Assembly: GCF_024742075.1 (NCBI RefSeq)
Contig: NZ_JANSGD010000001.1
Coordinates: 558,001-622,000 of the forward strand
DNA: 64,000 bases
Reading direction: 5' to 3'
From: Facklamia sp. 7083-14-GEN3
GTDB lineage: Bacteria > Bacillota > Bacilli > Lactobacillales > Aerococcaceae
Shown: one piece after another, positions 54,701 through 63,993 of the stretch
How the letters are laid out: each line of letters starts with the position of its first letter
How positions within the stretch are numbered: position 1 is the first letter of the stretch
Notes under the pieces: generated by a model
What the model was told of the DNA's origin: nothing
The model's database searches: none
Seen by the model: only the letters and a program-made list of their open reading frames with translations
Program-made: the position numbers and the translations under genes

Positions 54701-55672
54701 ACGATATTGCTTAAGTACTTCTAGGTTTTCTAGGTCTTCTTCATGGGCCTTGCCTCTTGAAGACGGCCAGCGACTAAAGCTTAAATTATCCAACAGTTGA
54801 CTAAAGTGGGCCATATCGTTTTTTAAGAAAGCTTCTTTTAGTTCAATCACACGCTGCCCTTCTTCAGATAACACCGGACCAAATTTATCTTGCGTGGCCT
54901 GTGAACAAGCAGCTAATAGACTCAAACCTTCTTGGTAAGAGCGATCTGCAGAGTCTAACTGTTCCCGTAGTTGAACTTTTAGACTCTCTTGATAAAGTTC
55001 ACTCTTCCAAAAACTTTCTAAACCATCGTCCTCAGTCACCATCTGGTCTAACCAGCTTAAAGGTTCCGGATTGGCACGCGCAAACTCATAGATATCTAAT
55101 ACGATCGAGCGTAAGGCTTGGTCATCCCGCCCACTGGTCAAACGAACTAGCAAGTCTTGAAAGTCTGCTTGGTTGACTGTAAGTTTAGCGTCTGCTTCAG
55201 TAATTTGTTCAATTAAGTTATCCCAGACTTCTTCTACCATTACTTGCTTTTGACTTTCATCAATTAAAAGATTGAAAGCTGGATTAATATCTTCAAGATA
55301 AAAGAAATTTTGAATCACAAACAAACAAAAAGAATGCAGCGTTTGGATGTGTGCACTGGGCAACTGGTTAATTTGACTGAGCAAATAACGCTTTTCTTCT
55401 CCATCCAGTGACTGGTTAACGGCTGATTTTAAGCGTTTCTCCATCCGTTCTTTCATTTCATTGGCCGCTGATTCAGTAAAAGTCACGACTAGGACTTCTT
55501 TCAACTCGGCATAACGCATCAATAAATGTGTCATGATGCGTTCAATTAAGACCGTGGTCTTACCTGAACCAGCTGAGGCAGCTACTAGGATATTATTGCC
55601 CCTTTGATGGATGGCCTGCCACTGTTCCGGGTTGAATTTACTATTATCAGGTCTAATCGGTAAGGATTCCAT
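51761..55672 (-). CDS. addA: ATP-dependent helicase/nuclease subunit A
   Basis: This is the motor subunit of the AddAB (RexAB) enzyme that processes double-strand DNA ends for recombination. It has 1303 residues. Walker A AASAGSGKTTV near residue 30, EVLVDEYQDINEIQ (helicase motif II) and TIHASKGSEFPLVYL are present, and the C-terminal nuclease has VLIDFKTDRYRPH with the catalytic Asp and Lys. ATG 55672 has AAAGGAGG eight bases upstream and lies inside the end of addB (20-base overlap). Confidence 0.93.
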   Translation of the reverse strand: MESLPIRPDNSKFNPEQWQAIHQRGNNILVAASAGSGKTTVLIERIMTHLLMRYAELKEVLVVTFTESAANEMKERMEKRLKSAVNQSLDGEEKRYLLSQINQLPSAHIQTLHSFCLFVIQNFFYLEDINPAFNLLIDESQKQVMVEEVWDNLIEQITEADAKLTVNQADFQDLLVRLTSGRDDQALRSIVLDIYEFARANPEPLSWLDQMVTEDDGLESFWKSELYQESLKVQLREQLDSADRSYQEGLSLLAACSQATQDKFGPVLSEEGQRVIELKEAFLKNDMAHFSQLLDNLSFSRWPSSRGKAHEEDLENLEVLKQYRKASKDTLIKIQSYFPYPYQTMKDVEAAIQPYLRKLSDLSKLFYQAMQDYKFQEGWIDYSDLEHLTLQILAPFDPQTGERKPSIAAEYFQSLFEEVLVDEYQDINEIQAAILSYLSRERVDSAKGNLFMVGDVKQSIYGFRMAEPSLFLEKYRKYQTSDQGHLIILDKNYRSRRQVLNFTNYLFERLMDESFGEMTYGKSESLVTGNQDFTVAEEIDHYAIELLLHSKESLEEEEQLIEDNPNLLIDKGIDYQAHLIAQDIQAKLRAGYQIYDKELGKDRLMTFKDIVVLSSTKSSFANLQAAFSHYQLPFTSQAIETYFQRQEIQLILALLKLIDNPMQDIPLVAILKSFFVGLSDNELALIRVNHPQGSFYQAVESLLSQEFQSDHSLIAIQKKIQHFFNQLTQWRDYANHHAIDEVIWQIYLDTSFLDYVVGLDMGRQRQANLHAFYQKAQAINQGLGGSLASFIHYIETLLDQDKDLAEPLQLERDQNMVRAMTIHASKGSEFPLVYLINSNHRFNLTDSQKAIIATKHHGVGMNHYQTEDFVYYQSISKTARQILLDQAAKAEELRVLYVALTRTEQKLIVVGSINSQEKWEEKGDKYQMMTEPDSLQVALQLRSQANNFLEWIHQATSLAKRNVQSVAKINDQDFITHIYTEDQIQAKVPNFTATNEISSPPAWLKALKKGEELDLPKQNLEVINQIEDLLTDQYPHQLSSQTAAYQSVSELKRLFEEPPHPALSFYEDRRKEANHETDSTSTIDQGIHGIRFTQDTFEAPKFMASETMDAAKIGTLNHFVMEKVDFAQFKTAEKSDYLNLLEKQIQALIEQELIEEEDQQYLYIDTIFNFLQSPLGQQMIENSDQLKREQAFSYLVPAKDLFADLTDKGQSIQMDQDSILVHGVIDSYYVIPNQGFVLIDFKTDRYRPHLSQSKEEQVALLKDKYRYQLTLYRDALSSHLKLPNKGTYIVALGFDQVIELTDN

Positions 55673-58600
55673 GAGAATCGCCTCCTTTTGTTCTTTCTTC
55701 ATTAGCTAGTTTTTCCTTAATATGAGCTAAAACATCCTTTTTATTCACCTGTTTATGACGGTAACGCTGGAAGGATTGCGTCCCATCAAAGCCAGTAATC
55801 ACCCGGTAATGGGCATTTAAGGACAAGGTATACGGATTTTCATAAAAAGGTGCTAAGGCAATATCGCCACTTTGAATAGCTTGAGCCGCTTGTTGGAATT
55901 GATGATGCGTATAGTCTAAGAGCAAGTCGATGTCTTCCTTAGCAAAGAAAGGACTTCTAGAATCATAACCCGACTTCGTATAAGTCACAGGATAGATACG
56001 ACTCTTACGGTCTTGGTGATCAAAAGATTCGACCGTTTGTAAATCGTCCGCTTCAATGGTGACAAAGCCTTTCAAAGACCGCTGACTTAAGAGCTTTTTA
56101 CTTTGCTGGTCCGTTTCTCCATCCACATAATTCTTATCCGCCTTATAAAAGTTTGGTAAGAGATGCTGGTAAAAAGCACCCAAGGCTTGGTGGTTGGAAT
56201 AGTTTTTCATGGCGACTGCTAAATAAGTTAAGAGTTGCAAGTCCAATCCATAATAAGCATCGACTAAGTCGAAGTCTTTCTTACCCGACTTATAATCAAT
56301 CACTTGCAGCAATTGTTGTTGACCCATTTGAATCTGATCTAAGCGATCAATCTTACCACGAATGGTTAAACGCCCTCCCGAAGCTAGCGGGTATTCAAAG
56401 CCTGCTACTTGATTATTGCTCCCAGTCCCAAAGACTAATTCAGAAGCCAAGGGTTGGTAATGGGTCAGCTTGTTTTGTTCTTGCATCAATTGCACAAAGT
56501 AAAATAGACGTTGGTTTAATAAATGATGGATGGCCTGCATGCGCGGATGGCGGCTGAGGACTTGATAATTTGGCTCTTGATTTAATTGGGCAATCACTCC
56601 CCCTAATAAGTCCTTAACTTCTTCTTCTGACAAGTCGGCTAAGGATTTCCTTCGATCTTGAATGACTTGATTGAGCTTATCTAGGGCTTGGTGGAAGTAA
56701 TCCCCTGAAAGCGCGGCATCCAGTTCAAAGCGGTCCCTTTCTTTTAAGCGTAAGCCATAGCGTAAGAAATGGGAATAAGGATCAGCAAAGAACTGTTCGA
56801 TCCGGGAGACCGATAGCGATAAATTACGACCGAAAAGTTCTAAGGCTAAGTCACTGTCAATTTTATCGGGTAGGTCATTAAAGTAAAAGGTTTGAATAAT
56901 TAAATCGACCATGCCGTTACCTTTAAGAATACCTTGGTGCTGCTTTTCATAGTCTACCATTAACTGTAGCAGCTTTAAGAAAACTGGCCGAGGGTTCCTT
57001 CCGCTCATAAAGTCTTGGTGAATTTGATATAAAATCGGTGATTTATTACTGTCATAACGTCCCAAGTCCGCTAAAGTTAGAGGCGTTTCCAAAGAAGCAT
57101 CCATACTGTAGTCGGCTTGGTGAATCAGTTTAAGACCAGCTAGATTTAACGCTTGTTGCAACCAGGGCGAAAAATTACGGACTTGATCGCCTTGATTTGT
57201 CGCATAGGAAATTACCATTTGATCCGTCGCTAAGAGCAAGACTTGATAAGCTAATAAGTATTCCATTTGATAACCTTGCTGTTCTTGATCAGCTAAATAT
57301 TGGTGGGCTAAAAGCTCTTGGTTAATCGCTTGCCGATGGCTAGGAGTTAGTAGACCCTCCGCAGCATGCTTAGCCGGTAGTGCTTTTTGGTCCATCCCGA
57401 TGACAAAAGCGATTTTGCAAGGTCGAACTTGGGGCGATAGGATGTTAGAAATCATTACCTGATCCAAGGTCGGTGGAATGATATGATAGGTCGCCGCTGA
57501 CAGACCGGCTTCTAAAATTTCAAAAAAAGTAGCTAGGTCTAAGTCTGCTTGGCCATAGATTTGGTGGTATTCATCCAGACTATTGACCAGTACTTGCCAA
57601 ACCTGTTCGTCTTGACGAGATTGTTCAATCTCACCCTTTTCAATAGCCTGGTCTCTTTGGTCCATAAGCGCTTGCCGGACGCCTATGGTTTCTAATTTTT
57701 GATAGAAAAGAGCGGCTAGGCCCTGCTTGTCATTTCTTCTGATGGCTTGCTTACTAAAGGCAAAATGTTCCACTAAATATTTTCTGATCCATCCAATAGC
57801 TTGAGCCAATGTAAATTCATAATTCTGTCCGTCAGCCGATTGGAAAGCCACTTCTTCCGTCATAAACAACCAATCGTAAGTTAAATTAGCAAAGCGGTAG
57901 CCTTCATACTGGTAAGCAATTAAATAGTTTTCAAAGGAATAGATTAGGCGGTCTAAGTCAACTTCACTTAGTGGTTCAAAAGCCGGATGAAACAATCGAA
58001 TCCTTACCAGGGGCGATTTTAAGACTTCTAAAATATCAATCAGTCGCCAATTATAACGATCTAGCCTGATAAGGTGTTGGATCAAGGTAAAGAGCGGATG
58101 GTCGGTCATGGCCTTGGCATGGTCAAAGAAATACGGAATTTGATTGGCTGATAGGATCGGTGCAATCATGGATTGATAGACTTCCAAATCTCTGGTATAA
58201 ACTTGAATATCTTTATAACGGTAGCCTTTTTGGCTAACCAAATAGTGAATACGATTGGATACATAGCGCAGTTCACTATGAATAGAATCAAACTGTAAAA
58301 AGCGGTGATGATTAGCGTCAATACCAGCTCTATGTTCTTTAGCGGATACGATTAAGTCTTGTTGATCTTTAAAGGCATGGGCTAAGTTTAAAATTGCTGG
58401 CTGGTAGTTAAAACTTTGGTCTTTTATTTCCCAATCTGGCTCTAATTCTAGTTCCATCTGTTGGGCTAGGCTGCGTATCCGGTAGTAAGTTGCATACGGC
58501 AAGGCGGTGGTCATTAAGGCTTGAATAGCTCTTAACTCATTAGCCTTAATGGGTAAGACAATCTTTAGCTTGCAAGCATCCTTAGCGAGACTTAAAAGTA

Positions 58601-59252
58601 ATTGCATTTCACGACTGTTAAAGTAATAATAATGGTCGATCACGAATAGATGCTTATCTAACTTTTGCTGGCTGATATAGTTCAGCAAGTCTTCTTGTTT
58701 TGCAAAATTATCAATGCGAAAATCACTCAGTGCTTGAAGAAAGGCTTGATAAAGCATTTGCAGTTCTTTTTGCTTTTCAATTTCCAAATCCATCAGCGGT
58801 GAATCTTGCGCTTGTTCCACTTCCAAATCTGCTACTTGGATATTTCCTTCGATGAATTCTTTAAAAAGCAGGACTAACTCTTCAATAAAGCCCTGATAGT
58901 GGGCTTGTTTTTGGTAGACCACCAACTTTTCACGGTGTTGGTTTAAGACTTGGCGGACAATCATTGATAGGCCTAAGTCACTGATCTCATGGCTTGGCTT
59001 TTGATCTTTCATTAAGAACCAATTAAGACGTGAAAAAGAAGCCACCTGTAAATTAAAAATCGAGCTGGCTTGGTTGCTTTGATGGTTACGGATTTCTTCT
59101 AAGACAAATTTTTCCATTTCAAACTTCAAGTGTTCTGGCACAATATAATAGACTTGTAAGTCAGGTGTTTGCTTCAATTGTTCCATGATAGCTTGAATGA
59201 GGACGCTTTTTTTATTTTGACTTAAATCGCCGGTGACAAATTGAATCGGCAC
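55653..59252 (-). CDS. addB: ATP-dependent helicase/nuclease subunit B (RexB type)
   Basis: This second nuclease subunit of 1199 residues has the RecB-family nuclease motif LQVIDYKSGKKDF with Asp and Lys near residue 960. The iron-sulphur cysteines of Bacillus AddB are missing: the SVSRIEQF-ADPYSHF stretch has Asp where Cys would be, and no CxxC group follows near the C-terminus. The N-terminal P-loop is degenerate (TGDLSQNKKS). These features fit the streptococcal and lactococcal RexB branch. It starts at GTG 59252 with GGGGGAG upstream. Confidence 0.9.
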   Translation of the reverse strand: MPIQFVTGDLSQNKKSVLIQAIMEQLKQTPDLQVYYIVPEHLKFEMEKFVLEEIRNHQSNQASSIFNLQVASFSRLNWFLMKDQKPSHEISDLGLSMIVRQVLNQHREKLVVYQKQAHYQGFIEELVLLFKEFIEGNIQVADLEVEQAQDSPLMDLEIEKQKELQMLYQAFLQALSDFRIDNFAKQEDLLNYISQQKLDKHLFVIDHYYYFNSREMQLLLSLAKDACKLKIVLPIKANELRAIQALMTTALPYATYYRIRSLAQQMELELEPDWEIKDQSFNYQPAILNLAHAFKDQQDLIVSAKEHRAGIDANHHRFLQFDSIHSELRYVSNRIHYLVSQKGYRYKDIQVYTRDLEVYQSMIAPILSANQIPYFFDHAKAMTDHPLFTLIQHLIRLDRYNWRLIDILEVLKSPLVRIRLFHPAFEPLSEVDLDRLIYSFENYLIAYQYEGYRFANLTYDWLFMTEEVAFQSADGQNYEFTLAQAIGWIRKYLVEHFAFSKQAIRRNDKQGLAALFYQKLETIGVRQALMDQRDQAIEKGEIEQSRQDEQVWQVLVNSLDEYHQIYGQADLDLATFFEILEAGLSAATYHIIPPTLDQVMISNILSPQVRPCKIAFVIGMDQKALPAKHAAEGLLTPSHRQAINQELLAHQYLADQEQQGYQMEYLLAYQVLLLATDQMVISYATNQGDQVRNFSPWLQQALNLAGLKLIHQADYSMDASLETPLTLADLGRYDSNKSPILYQIHQDFMSGRNPRPVFLKLLQLMVDYEKQHQGILKGNGMVDLIIQTFYFNDLPDKIDSDLALELFGRNLSLSVSRIEQFFADPYSHFLRYGLRLKERDRFELDAALSGDYFHQALDKLNQVIQDRRKSLADLSEEEVKDLLGGVIAQLNQEPNYQVLSRHPRMQAIHHLLNQRLFYFVQLMQEQNKLTHYQPLASELVFGTGSNNQVAGFEYPLASGGRLTIRGKIDRLDQIQMGQQQLLQVIDYKSGKKDFDLVDAYYGLDLQLLTYLAVAMKNYSNHQALGAFYQHLLPNFYKADKNYVDGETDQQSKKLLSQRSLKGFVTIEADDLQTVESFDHQDRKSRIYPVTYTKSGYDSRSPFFAKEDIDLLLDYTHHQFQQAAQAIQSGDIALAPFYENPYTLSLNAHYRVITGFDGTQSFQRYRHKQVNKKDVLAHIKEKLANEERTKGGDSHGILTD

Positions 59253-59277
59253 TACATCTCCCCCTTTGGATAGAAGA

Positions 59278-59304
59278 ACAGGCTGGAAGCTTGCTCCAGC
59301 CTGT
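59278..59304 (-). terminator. Hairpin terminator of pepT
   Basis: A perfect 10-bp stem ACAGGCTGGA / TCCAGCCTGT with a 7-base loop. The minus exit is TTCTTCTATCC, the plus exit GATTTTTTAA. It most likely ends pepT transcription before addB. Confidence 0.65.
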
Positions 59305-59325
59305 GATTTTTTAATTAACTTTCAT

Positions 59326-60552
59326 TTATTGGGCATTTAATTCGGCAATCTTAATGATTACTTCTGTTGCCTTAACCATCGATTCTACGGCCACGAATTC
59401 AAAACGGCCGTGCATGTTTTCGCCACCCGCAAAGATATTTGGTGTGGGAATACCCATGAAGGAAATCTTCGAACCATCGGTTCCACCACGGATAGGCACG
59501 ATATTAACCGGAATATCTAAGGATTCCATAGCGGCTTGCGCTAAGTCGACCGGTGTCATATCCTTTTCAATAATTTCAGCCATATTATAATATTGGTCTT
59601 TTAATTCCAAAGTAATCGGTGGTTGTGCATATTCTTTATTGATATTAGCTACAATTTCTTCGACCTTAGCTTTACGTTTTTCAAACACATCGCGGTTGAA
59701 GTCACGAATAATCATCACTAATTCTGCTTCATCGACAGTACCTTCTACACTTAAGACATGGTAGAAACCTTCTCGGCCAGAGGTTTGTTCTGGTACTTCT
59801 GCTTGAGGAAGATCAGACATAAAGAGATTCATGACCGTTGTGGCATTAATCATTTTACCCTTGGCTGTTCCTGGATGGATATTTTTTCCACGAATTTTTA
59901 AAACAGCTTGAGCCGCATTAAAGGATTCGTATTCTAACTCACCAACCGGTCCACCATCCATAGTGTAAGCAAAGTCTGTCGCAAAGCCTTCTGCATCAAA
60001 GTGGTCTGCCCCACGTCCAATTTCTTCATCTGGACCAAAGGCTACACGAATTTTACCGTGTTTTATCTCTGGATGTTGAATCAAGTATTCCATAGCTGTC
60101 ACAATCTCAGCAATGCCTGACTTGTCATCAGCCCCTAATAGAGTAGTTCCATCAGTAGTAATTAATGTCTGTCCCTTATAAGGTGGTAGATTAGGAAACT
60201 CACTTACTTTCATTACCCAGTCTTCACTCAATTGTAGATCTTTACCATCATAGTTTTCAAAAACTTGTGGTTGAACATTTTCAGAATTAAAATCCGCAGT
60301 ATCTACGTGAGCAATAAAGCCAATGCTAGGTACTTCTTTATCCGTATTAGCGGGTAAAGTAGCTGTGACAAAAGCATTATCAGAATTTAATTCTACTTCT
60401 TCCAGACCGATTTCTTTTAATTCATCGACCAAAAGATTTAAAAGGTCGAATTGAATCTCAGTCGATGGAATGGTCGTTGAATTTTCGTCTGAGCGAGTAT
60501 TGATCTTAGCGTAACGAATTAAGCGTTCTTTTGTTTTTTCAAATAAGTCCAT
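59326..60552 (-). CDS. pepT: Peptidase T (tripeptide aminopeptidase)
   Basis: It releases the N-terminal residue from tripeptides. At 408 residues it carries the dizinc motifs [43 protein letters not shown] and [25 protein letters not shown] is the dimerisation motif of PepT. GGAG lies upstream of ATG 60552. It is 14 bases downstream of the Nif3-like gene and likely in one operon with it. Confidence 0.94.
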   Translation of the reverse strand: MDLFEKTKERLIRYAKINTRSDENSTTIPSTEIQFDLLNLLVDELKEIGLEEVELNSDNAFVTATLPANTDKEVPSIGFIAHVDTADFNSENVQPQVFENYDGKDLQLSEDWVMKVSEFPNLPPYKGQTLITTDGTTLLGADDKSGIAEIVTAMEYLIQHPEIKHGKIRVAFGPDEEIGRGADHFDAEGFATDFAYTMDGGPVGELEYESFNAAQAVLKIRGKNIHPGTAKGKMINATTVMNLFMSDLPQAEVPEQTSGREGFYHVLSVEGTVDEAELVMIIRDFNRDVFEKRKAKVEEIVANINKEYAQPPITLELKDQYYNMAEIIEKDMTPVDLAQAAMESLDIPVNIVPIRGGTDGSKISFMGIPTPNIFAGGENMHGRFEFVAVESMVKATEVIIKIAELNAQ

Positions 60553-60566
60553 AATTACTCTCCTTT

Positions 60567-61370
60567 TTATTCATAAGTAAAAGGATCGGTGGAAACAGTT
60601 GAAGCAATCACTTCAAGATTCCATCCTTTCCGAGCGACATCTTCTTTGATTCTTGCCACTTCAACATCAATAAATAAATGTTCAATATAATGACCCGCAT
60701 CAATCGTCATAAAGGCCTTTTCATAAAGGTCATGACCCGTATGGAAGCTAATATCTCCGGTAATAAAGACATCGGCTTGGACCTTTTCAACTTGGTCCAT
60801 AAAGCTTGCCCCTGCACCACCCACAATCGCCACTTTTTGATAAGTCGCATGCGGGACTTTTTCCACCACCGTTAAAGCAGATCGTTTGAAGACTTGCTTG
60901 ACATAAGCAAAGAGTTCATGGCGCGTAAGGGCTTGAGGTAAGTTTCCTACTCGACCAATCGCTACCTGACCCTCTTCTAATTCAACGAGCGGTTGAATCT
61001 CTTCTAACCTCAAGGCTTGAGCTAAAATATCATTCATTCCACCAGGAGCGGCGTCATAATTCGTATGCATGGCAAAGACATTAATGCCTGCTTGGATGGC
61101 TTTTTGATACATCTTTATTTGCGGATTGGATCCATCAAAGCGATCAATGGCTTTGAAGATCGGTGGATGATGTAAAATCAAGGTGTCCACCTTTTCATCA
61201 ATCGCCTCTTCAACTACTTGTGGGCGCATATCTAATGCGACCATAGCCTTTTTAATGACTTGTTCAGGATCACCAAAGTGTAAACCTACCTTATCCCACT
61301 CTTCGGCATAAGCCGCAGGGTATTTTTGATTCAGATAAGCCATTAAGTCTTTAAATAAGAGGTTTGTCAT
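60567..61370 (-). CDS. Nif3-like dinuclear metal centre protein (short YqfO form)
   Basis: The hexameric Nif3/DUF34 family has [58 protein letters not shown] and DAGHYIEHL, which carry the metal-binding His and Glu residues. The 267 residues lack the PII-like middle domain found in the long Bacillus YqfO. It was reported as a GTP cyclohydrolase-like or metal-insertion protein; the role is not settled. It overlaps trmK by 20 bases, a conserved arrangement in Firmicutes. Confidence 0.9.
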   Translation of the reverse strand: MTNLLFKDLMAYLNQKYPAAYAEEWDKVGLHFGDPEQVIKKAMVALDMRPQVVEEAIDEKVDTLILHHPPIFKAIDRFDGSNPQIKMYQKAIQAGINVFAMHTNYDAAPGGMNDILAQALRLEEIQPLVELEEGQVAIGRVGNLPQALTRHELFAYVKQVFKRSALTVVEKVPHATYQKVAIVGGAGASFMDQVEKVQADVFITGDISFHTGHDLYEKAFMTIDAGHYIEHLFIDVEVARIKEDVARKGWNLEVIASTVSTDPFTYE

Positions 61371-62094
61371 AGTCTATCACCTCCTCTATTTTATCTATTT
61401 CTGCTTGAATAACATCTACCTTAGCTTTGCGGTCTTGGGCCATTTGTTCGTACTCTACCCCATTAAATAACTGATTAAGAATATAATAATGGTGATTTAA
61501 TTCATTGTGCCAATAGTCTTCAAAGATTGACCCTTTTTGAGTCAAGTGAATGGGACCAAACATGATTTCTTTATCAGAATAAGCGGCTTTTTCTGCTTGC
61601 TCTTGGGCAACTATTACTTCATAGAATTGTCCTTTCTCATCAATAAAGCACTCATTAAGAATATGATAGTAATGTGCTTGCAACCAGGCTCTGACTTTAG
61701 CAACTGCTGTATTGGCTTGCAAGACTAAGAGCTTTGGTAATTTTCCAGCTTGATAACCCGCTTCTAAGATGGATACAATCAAGCCACCTCCCATGCCACA
61801 GATAGCCGCTGTATTAATGGCGTCACTGTCTTCAACTGCCGCAAAACCATCAGCCAGTCGAACGGTGATTTTGTCTTGCAATCGACTTTCATTCACTTGT
61901 CTTACAGCCGATAAGTAAGGACCTTCTACTACTTCACCCGCTACTGCAAATTCAATTTGCTTATTTCTCAGTAAGTTACACGGTAAATAAGCGTGGTCAC
62001 TACCGATATCTGCCAAACGAATCGGATCTTGACCATATTGGACGATATATTGTGCGACTTGTTCCAATCGTTGAGATAATCTTTCGATATTCAT
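61351..62094 (-). CDS. trmK: tRNA (adenine-22-N1)-methyltransferase
   Basis: This SAM-dependent methyltransferase makes m1A at position 22 of tRNA. At 247 residues it carries RLADIGSDHAYLPCNLL as SAM motif I, VRLADGFAAVE, ICGMGGGLIVSIL and LVLQANTAVAKVRAWL with the catalytic NT/A region. It is coupled to the Nif3-like gene, its usual neighbour. GGGAG lies upstream of ATG 62094, with a palindromic cre-like sequence in its promoter region. Confidence 0.92.
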   Translation of the reverse strand: MNIERLSQRLEQVAQYIVQYGQDPIRLADIGSDHAYLPCNLLRNKQIEFAVAGEVVEGPYLSAVRQVNESRLQDKITVRLADGFAAVEDSDAINTAAICGMGGGLIVSILEAGYQAGKLPKLLVLQANTAVAKVRAWLQAHYYHILNECFIDEKGQFYEVIVAQEQAEKAAYSDKEIMFGPIHLTQKGSIFEDYWHNELNHHYYILNQLFNGVEYEQMAQDRKAKVDVIQAEIDKIEEVIDYDKPLI

Positions 62095-62129
62095 CCTATA
62101 CTCCCTTTCATAAGTCTATTATATACTAT

Positions 62130-62141
62130 AAAAGCGCTTTT
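62130..62141. promoter_or_regulatory. Palindrome upstream of trmK (cre-like)
   Basis: AAAAGCGCTTTT is a perfect 12-bp palindrome next to a TATAAT (plus 62118-62123, minus strand). It fits 11 of 14 cre positions, so the assignment to CcpA is weak. Confidence 0.35.
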
Positions 62142-62157
62142 GAGAGTACCCATTTAC

Positions 62158-62853
62158 TTATTTGTAAATGATTTTGGCTAAATCATTATAATTATCGACC
62201 ACATAGTTGGCCGGTAAATGGGACTGTTTATTTTCATTTAAGCGGTTAAACCAAACACAATCGAGTCCCGCATTCAAAGCACCTTGAATATCAGCACTTA
62301 AAGAGTCTCCAATGACTAAGGCTTGTTTAGAATTGAATCCCTCAATATGTTTGGCAACATAATCGAAAAAGTCCTTAGCAGGCTTCACATAACCGATTTC
62401 TTCGGAGATAAAGATTTCTTCAAAATATAAATTTAACTCACCATGAGCTAAACGTGCTCTTTGAATGTTCGAAATACCGTTGGAGATGGCAAAAAGACGC
62501 TTTCCTTCTTTTAGACAGGAGTCGAGAAAAACTCTGGCTCCTTCAATCAATTGACCTTGTCTGCCCATACACTTTTGATAAGCTTGAGCCAATTCTACCC
62601 CATCCCGTTGATGACCAAAATGGTTAAATAATAAGGCAAAACGGCTAGAAATTAATTGCTGGCGGTCTATTAAACCGAGCTCTAACTTGTTCCATAAGGA
62701 CTGATTGAGAGGGATATAATATTCAATATAAGCGGCAATATCTTGCTGAGGAACCCCTTCTTGGCTTAAGAATTCTAGTAAGGCTTGGTCTTGAGCTTGA
62801 TTAAAGTTAAATAAAGTATTATCTAAATCAAATAATAATAATTGATAGGTCAA
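62158..62853 (-). CDS. HAD-family phosphatase (YjjG-like nucleotidase)
   Basis: This haloacid-dehalogenase hydrolase of 231 residues has the nucleophile motif LFDLDNTLFNFN at the start, AISNGIS (motif II), VKPAKDFF with the motif III Lys, and VIGDSLSADIQGALNAG (motif IV). It resembles YjjG-type pyrimidine nucleotidases that clear non-canonical nucleotides. It is probably cytosolic and monocistronic. Confidence 0.87.
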   Translation of the reverse strand: MTYQLLLFDLDNTLFNFNQAQDQALLEFLSQEGVPQQDIAAYIEYYIPLNQSLWNKLELGLIDRQQLISSRFALLFNHFGHQRDGVELAQAYQKCMGRQGQLIEGARVFLDSCLKEGKRLFAISNGISNIQRARLAHGELNLYFEEIFISEEIGYVKPAKDFFDYVAKHIEGFNSKQALVIGDSLSADIQGALNAGLDCVWFNRLNENKQSHLPANYVVDNYNDLAKIIYK

Positions 62854-62982
62854 TTTATCCTTCCTTTCATCCTTAAAGTGGTTATTATGCGCTTATTATA
62901 AACCAATTTTCCTTTAATATATAGCCTACTTAAGCAGATATTCAATTATACTTTTTATTGTTCAGCTTAAATTTTTAAACAC

Positions 62983-63020
62983 TAAAAAAGCCCTGATGAA
63001 TTCAAATCATTCCGGGCTTT
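62983..63020 (-). terminator. Terminator of the aldo/keto reductase gene
   Basis: The stem AAAGCCC / GGGCTTT with an inner TGA/TCA pairing is followed by TTTTTTAG on the minus strand. Confidence 0.7.
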
Positions 63021-63039
63021 AATTATAGTAGTTAGCTGA

Positions 63040-63882
63040 TTAGAAATCGACTTGATCAGGATCACTTTGTGTTTTTAATCCTTCTAATAAATCTAACTTT
63101 TTGCGATCTTCTGGATCTAACTCAAAATCAAAAATAGCTAAGTTGGACTCAATATTAGCCGGTGTTTTCGATTTTGGTAAGGGTAGAAAACCTTTATCTA
63201 GCGACCATCTTAGAGCAAGTTGAGCCACACTTTTGTTGTACTTTTGAGCGATTTCTTTCACTTGTTCTTGTTCAAATAGACTACCACTTCCTAAAGGACT
63301 ATAGGCTTCTAAGAGCATATCATGTTGCCGACAGAAATTAACTAAGTCATCTTGCGTGGTCCCAGGAGCGAGTAGTACTTGGTTAACCATGGGCTTAACT
63401 TTGGTATGTGGTAATAATGCGGCTAAATGATGAACCATAAAGTTTGAAACCCCAATAGACTTAAGTTTGCCGGCTTGGTAAAGTTCTTCCATTAACTGCC
63501 AAACTTCTTGATTAGCTTGCATCCAAGCCTTGTCCTTGCGTAAATGAACAGGGTTTGGCCAATGGATTAGCAGTAGGTCTAAATAATCAACTTGTAACTT
63601 TTGCATCGATTCTTCTACCGCTTGCTTAGCTAGACTGTAGGAATGCTTGTCATTCCAAATTTTAGTGGTAAGAAAAATTTCTTCTCGCGGAATGTCTGAA
63701 TCTTTGATGGCTCTACCCACACTGGCTTCATTGCCATAAACTTGAGCGGTATCAATGTGACGATAGCCCACCTTTAAAGCATGAAGGACACTTTGATAAG
63801 CTTCCTCACCTTCTTTTAACTTCCAAGTACCAAATCCTATTTTAGGAATCTTAACGCCATTCTTTAATACATAACTTTCCAT
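63040..63882 (-). CDS. Aldo/keto reductase
   Basis: This NADPH-dependent reductase of 280 residues has GVKIPKIGFGTWKL, GYRHIDTAQVYGNEASVGRAI with catalytic Asp and Tyr, LDLLLIHWPNP (His) and KSIGVSNFMVHHL. The cofactor region PLPKSKTPANIESNLAIFDF is present. It belongs to the 2,5-diketo-gluconate reductase-like group that reduces aldehydes such as methylglyoxal. ATG 63882 has AAAGGAGG upstream; the frame extends further but without a ribosome binding site. The promoter has a cre-like site, so catabolite control is plausible. Confidence 0.9.
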   Translation of the reverse strand: MESYVLKNGVKIPKIGFGTWKLKEGEEAYQSVLHALKVGYRHIDTAQVYGNEASVGRAIKDSDIPREEIFLTTKIWNDKHSYSLAKQAVEESMQKLQVDYLDLLLIHWPNPVHLRKDKAWMQANQEVWQLMEELYQAGKLKSIGVSNFMVHHLAALLPHTKVKPMVNQVLLAPGTTQDDLVNFCRQHDMLLEAYSPLGSGSLFEQEQVKEIAQKYNKSVAQLALRWSLDKGFLPLPKSKTPANIESNLAIFDFELDPEDRKKLDLLEGLKTQSDPDQVDF

Positions 63883-63910
63883 TGATCTTCCTCCTTTTTC
63901 TCTTAACTTA

Positions 63911-63939
63911 AGTATAAAAAGATTAAAACGCTTTCGCAA
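63911..63939 (-). promoter_or_regulatory. Promoter of the aldo/keto reductase with candidate cre
   Basis: On the minus strand TTGCGA (plus 63934-63939), a 17-bp spacer and TATACT (plus 63911-63916). The cre-like CGAAAGCGTTTTAA (plus 63923-63936) matches 12 of 14 positions and overlaps the -35 and spacer. Confidence 0.55.
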
Positions 63940-63965
63940 GTAAAGGGGCTCCTCAGACAAAACTC

Positions 63966-63993
63966 CCCCACTCTATTATGAGTGAGAGGATTT
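63966..63993. terminator. Possible terminator of a gene beyond the right edge
   Basis: CACTC / GAGTG with additional CTCC / GAGAG pairing and loop TATTAT. The minus exit GAGTTTTGTC is only moderately T-rich. It may end a minus-strand gene outside the window. Confidence 0.35.
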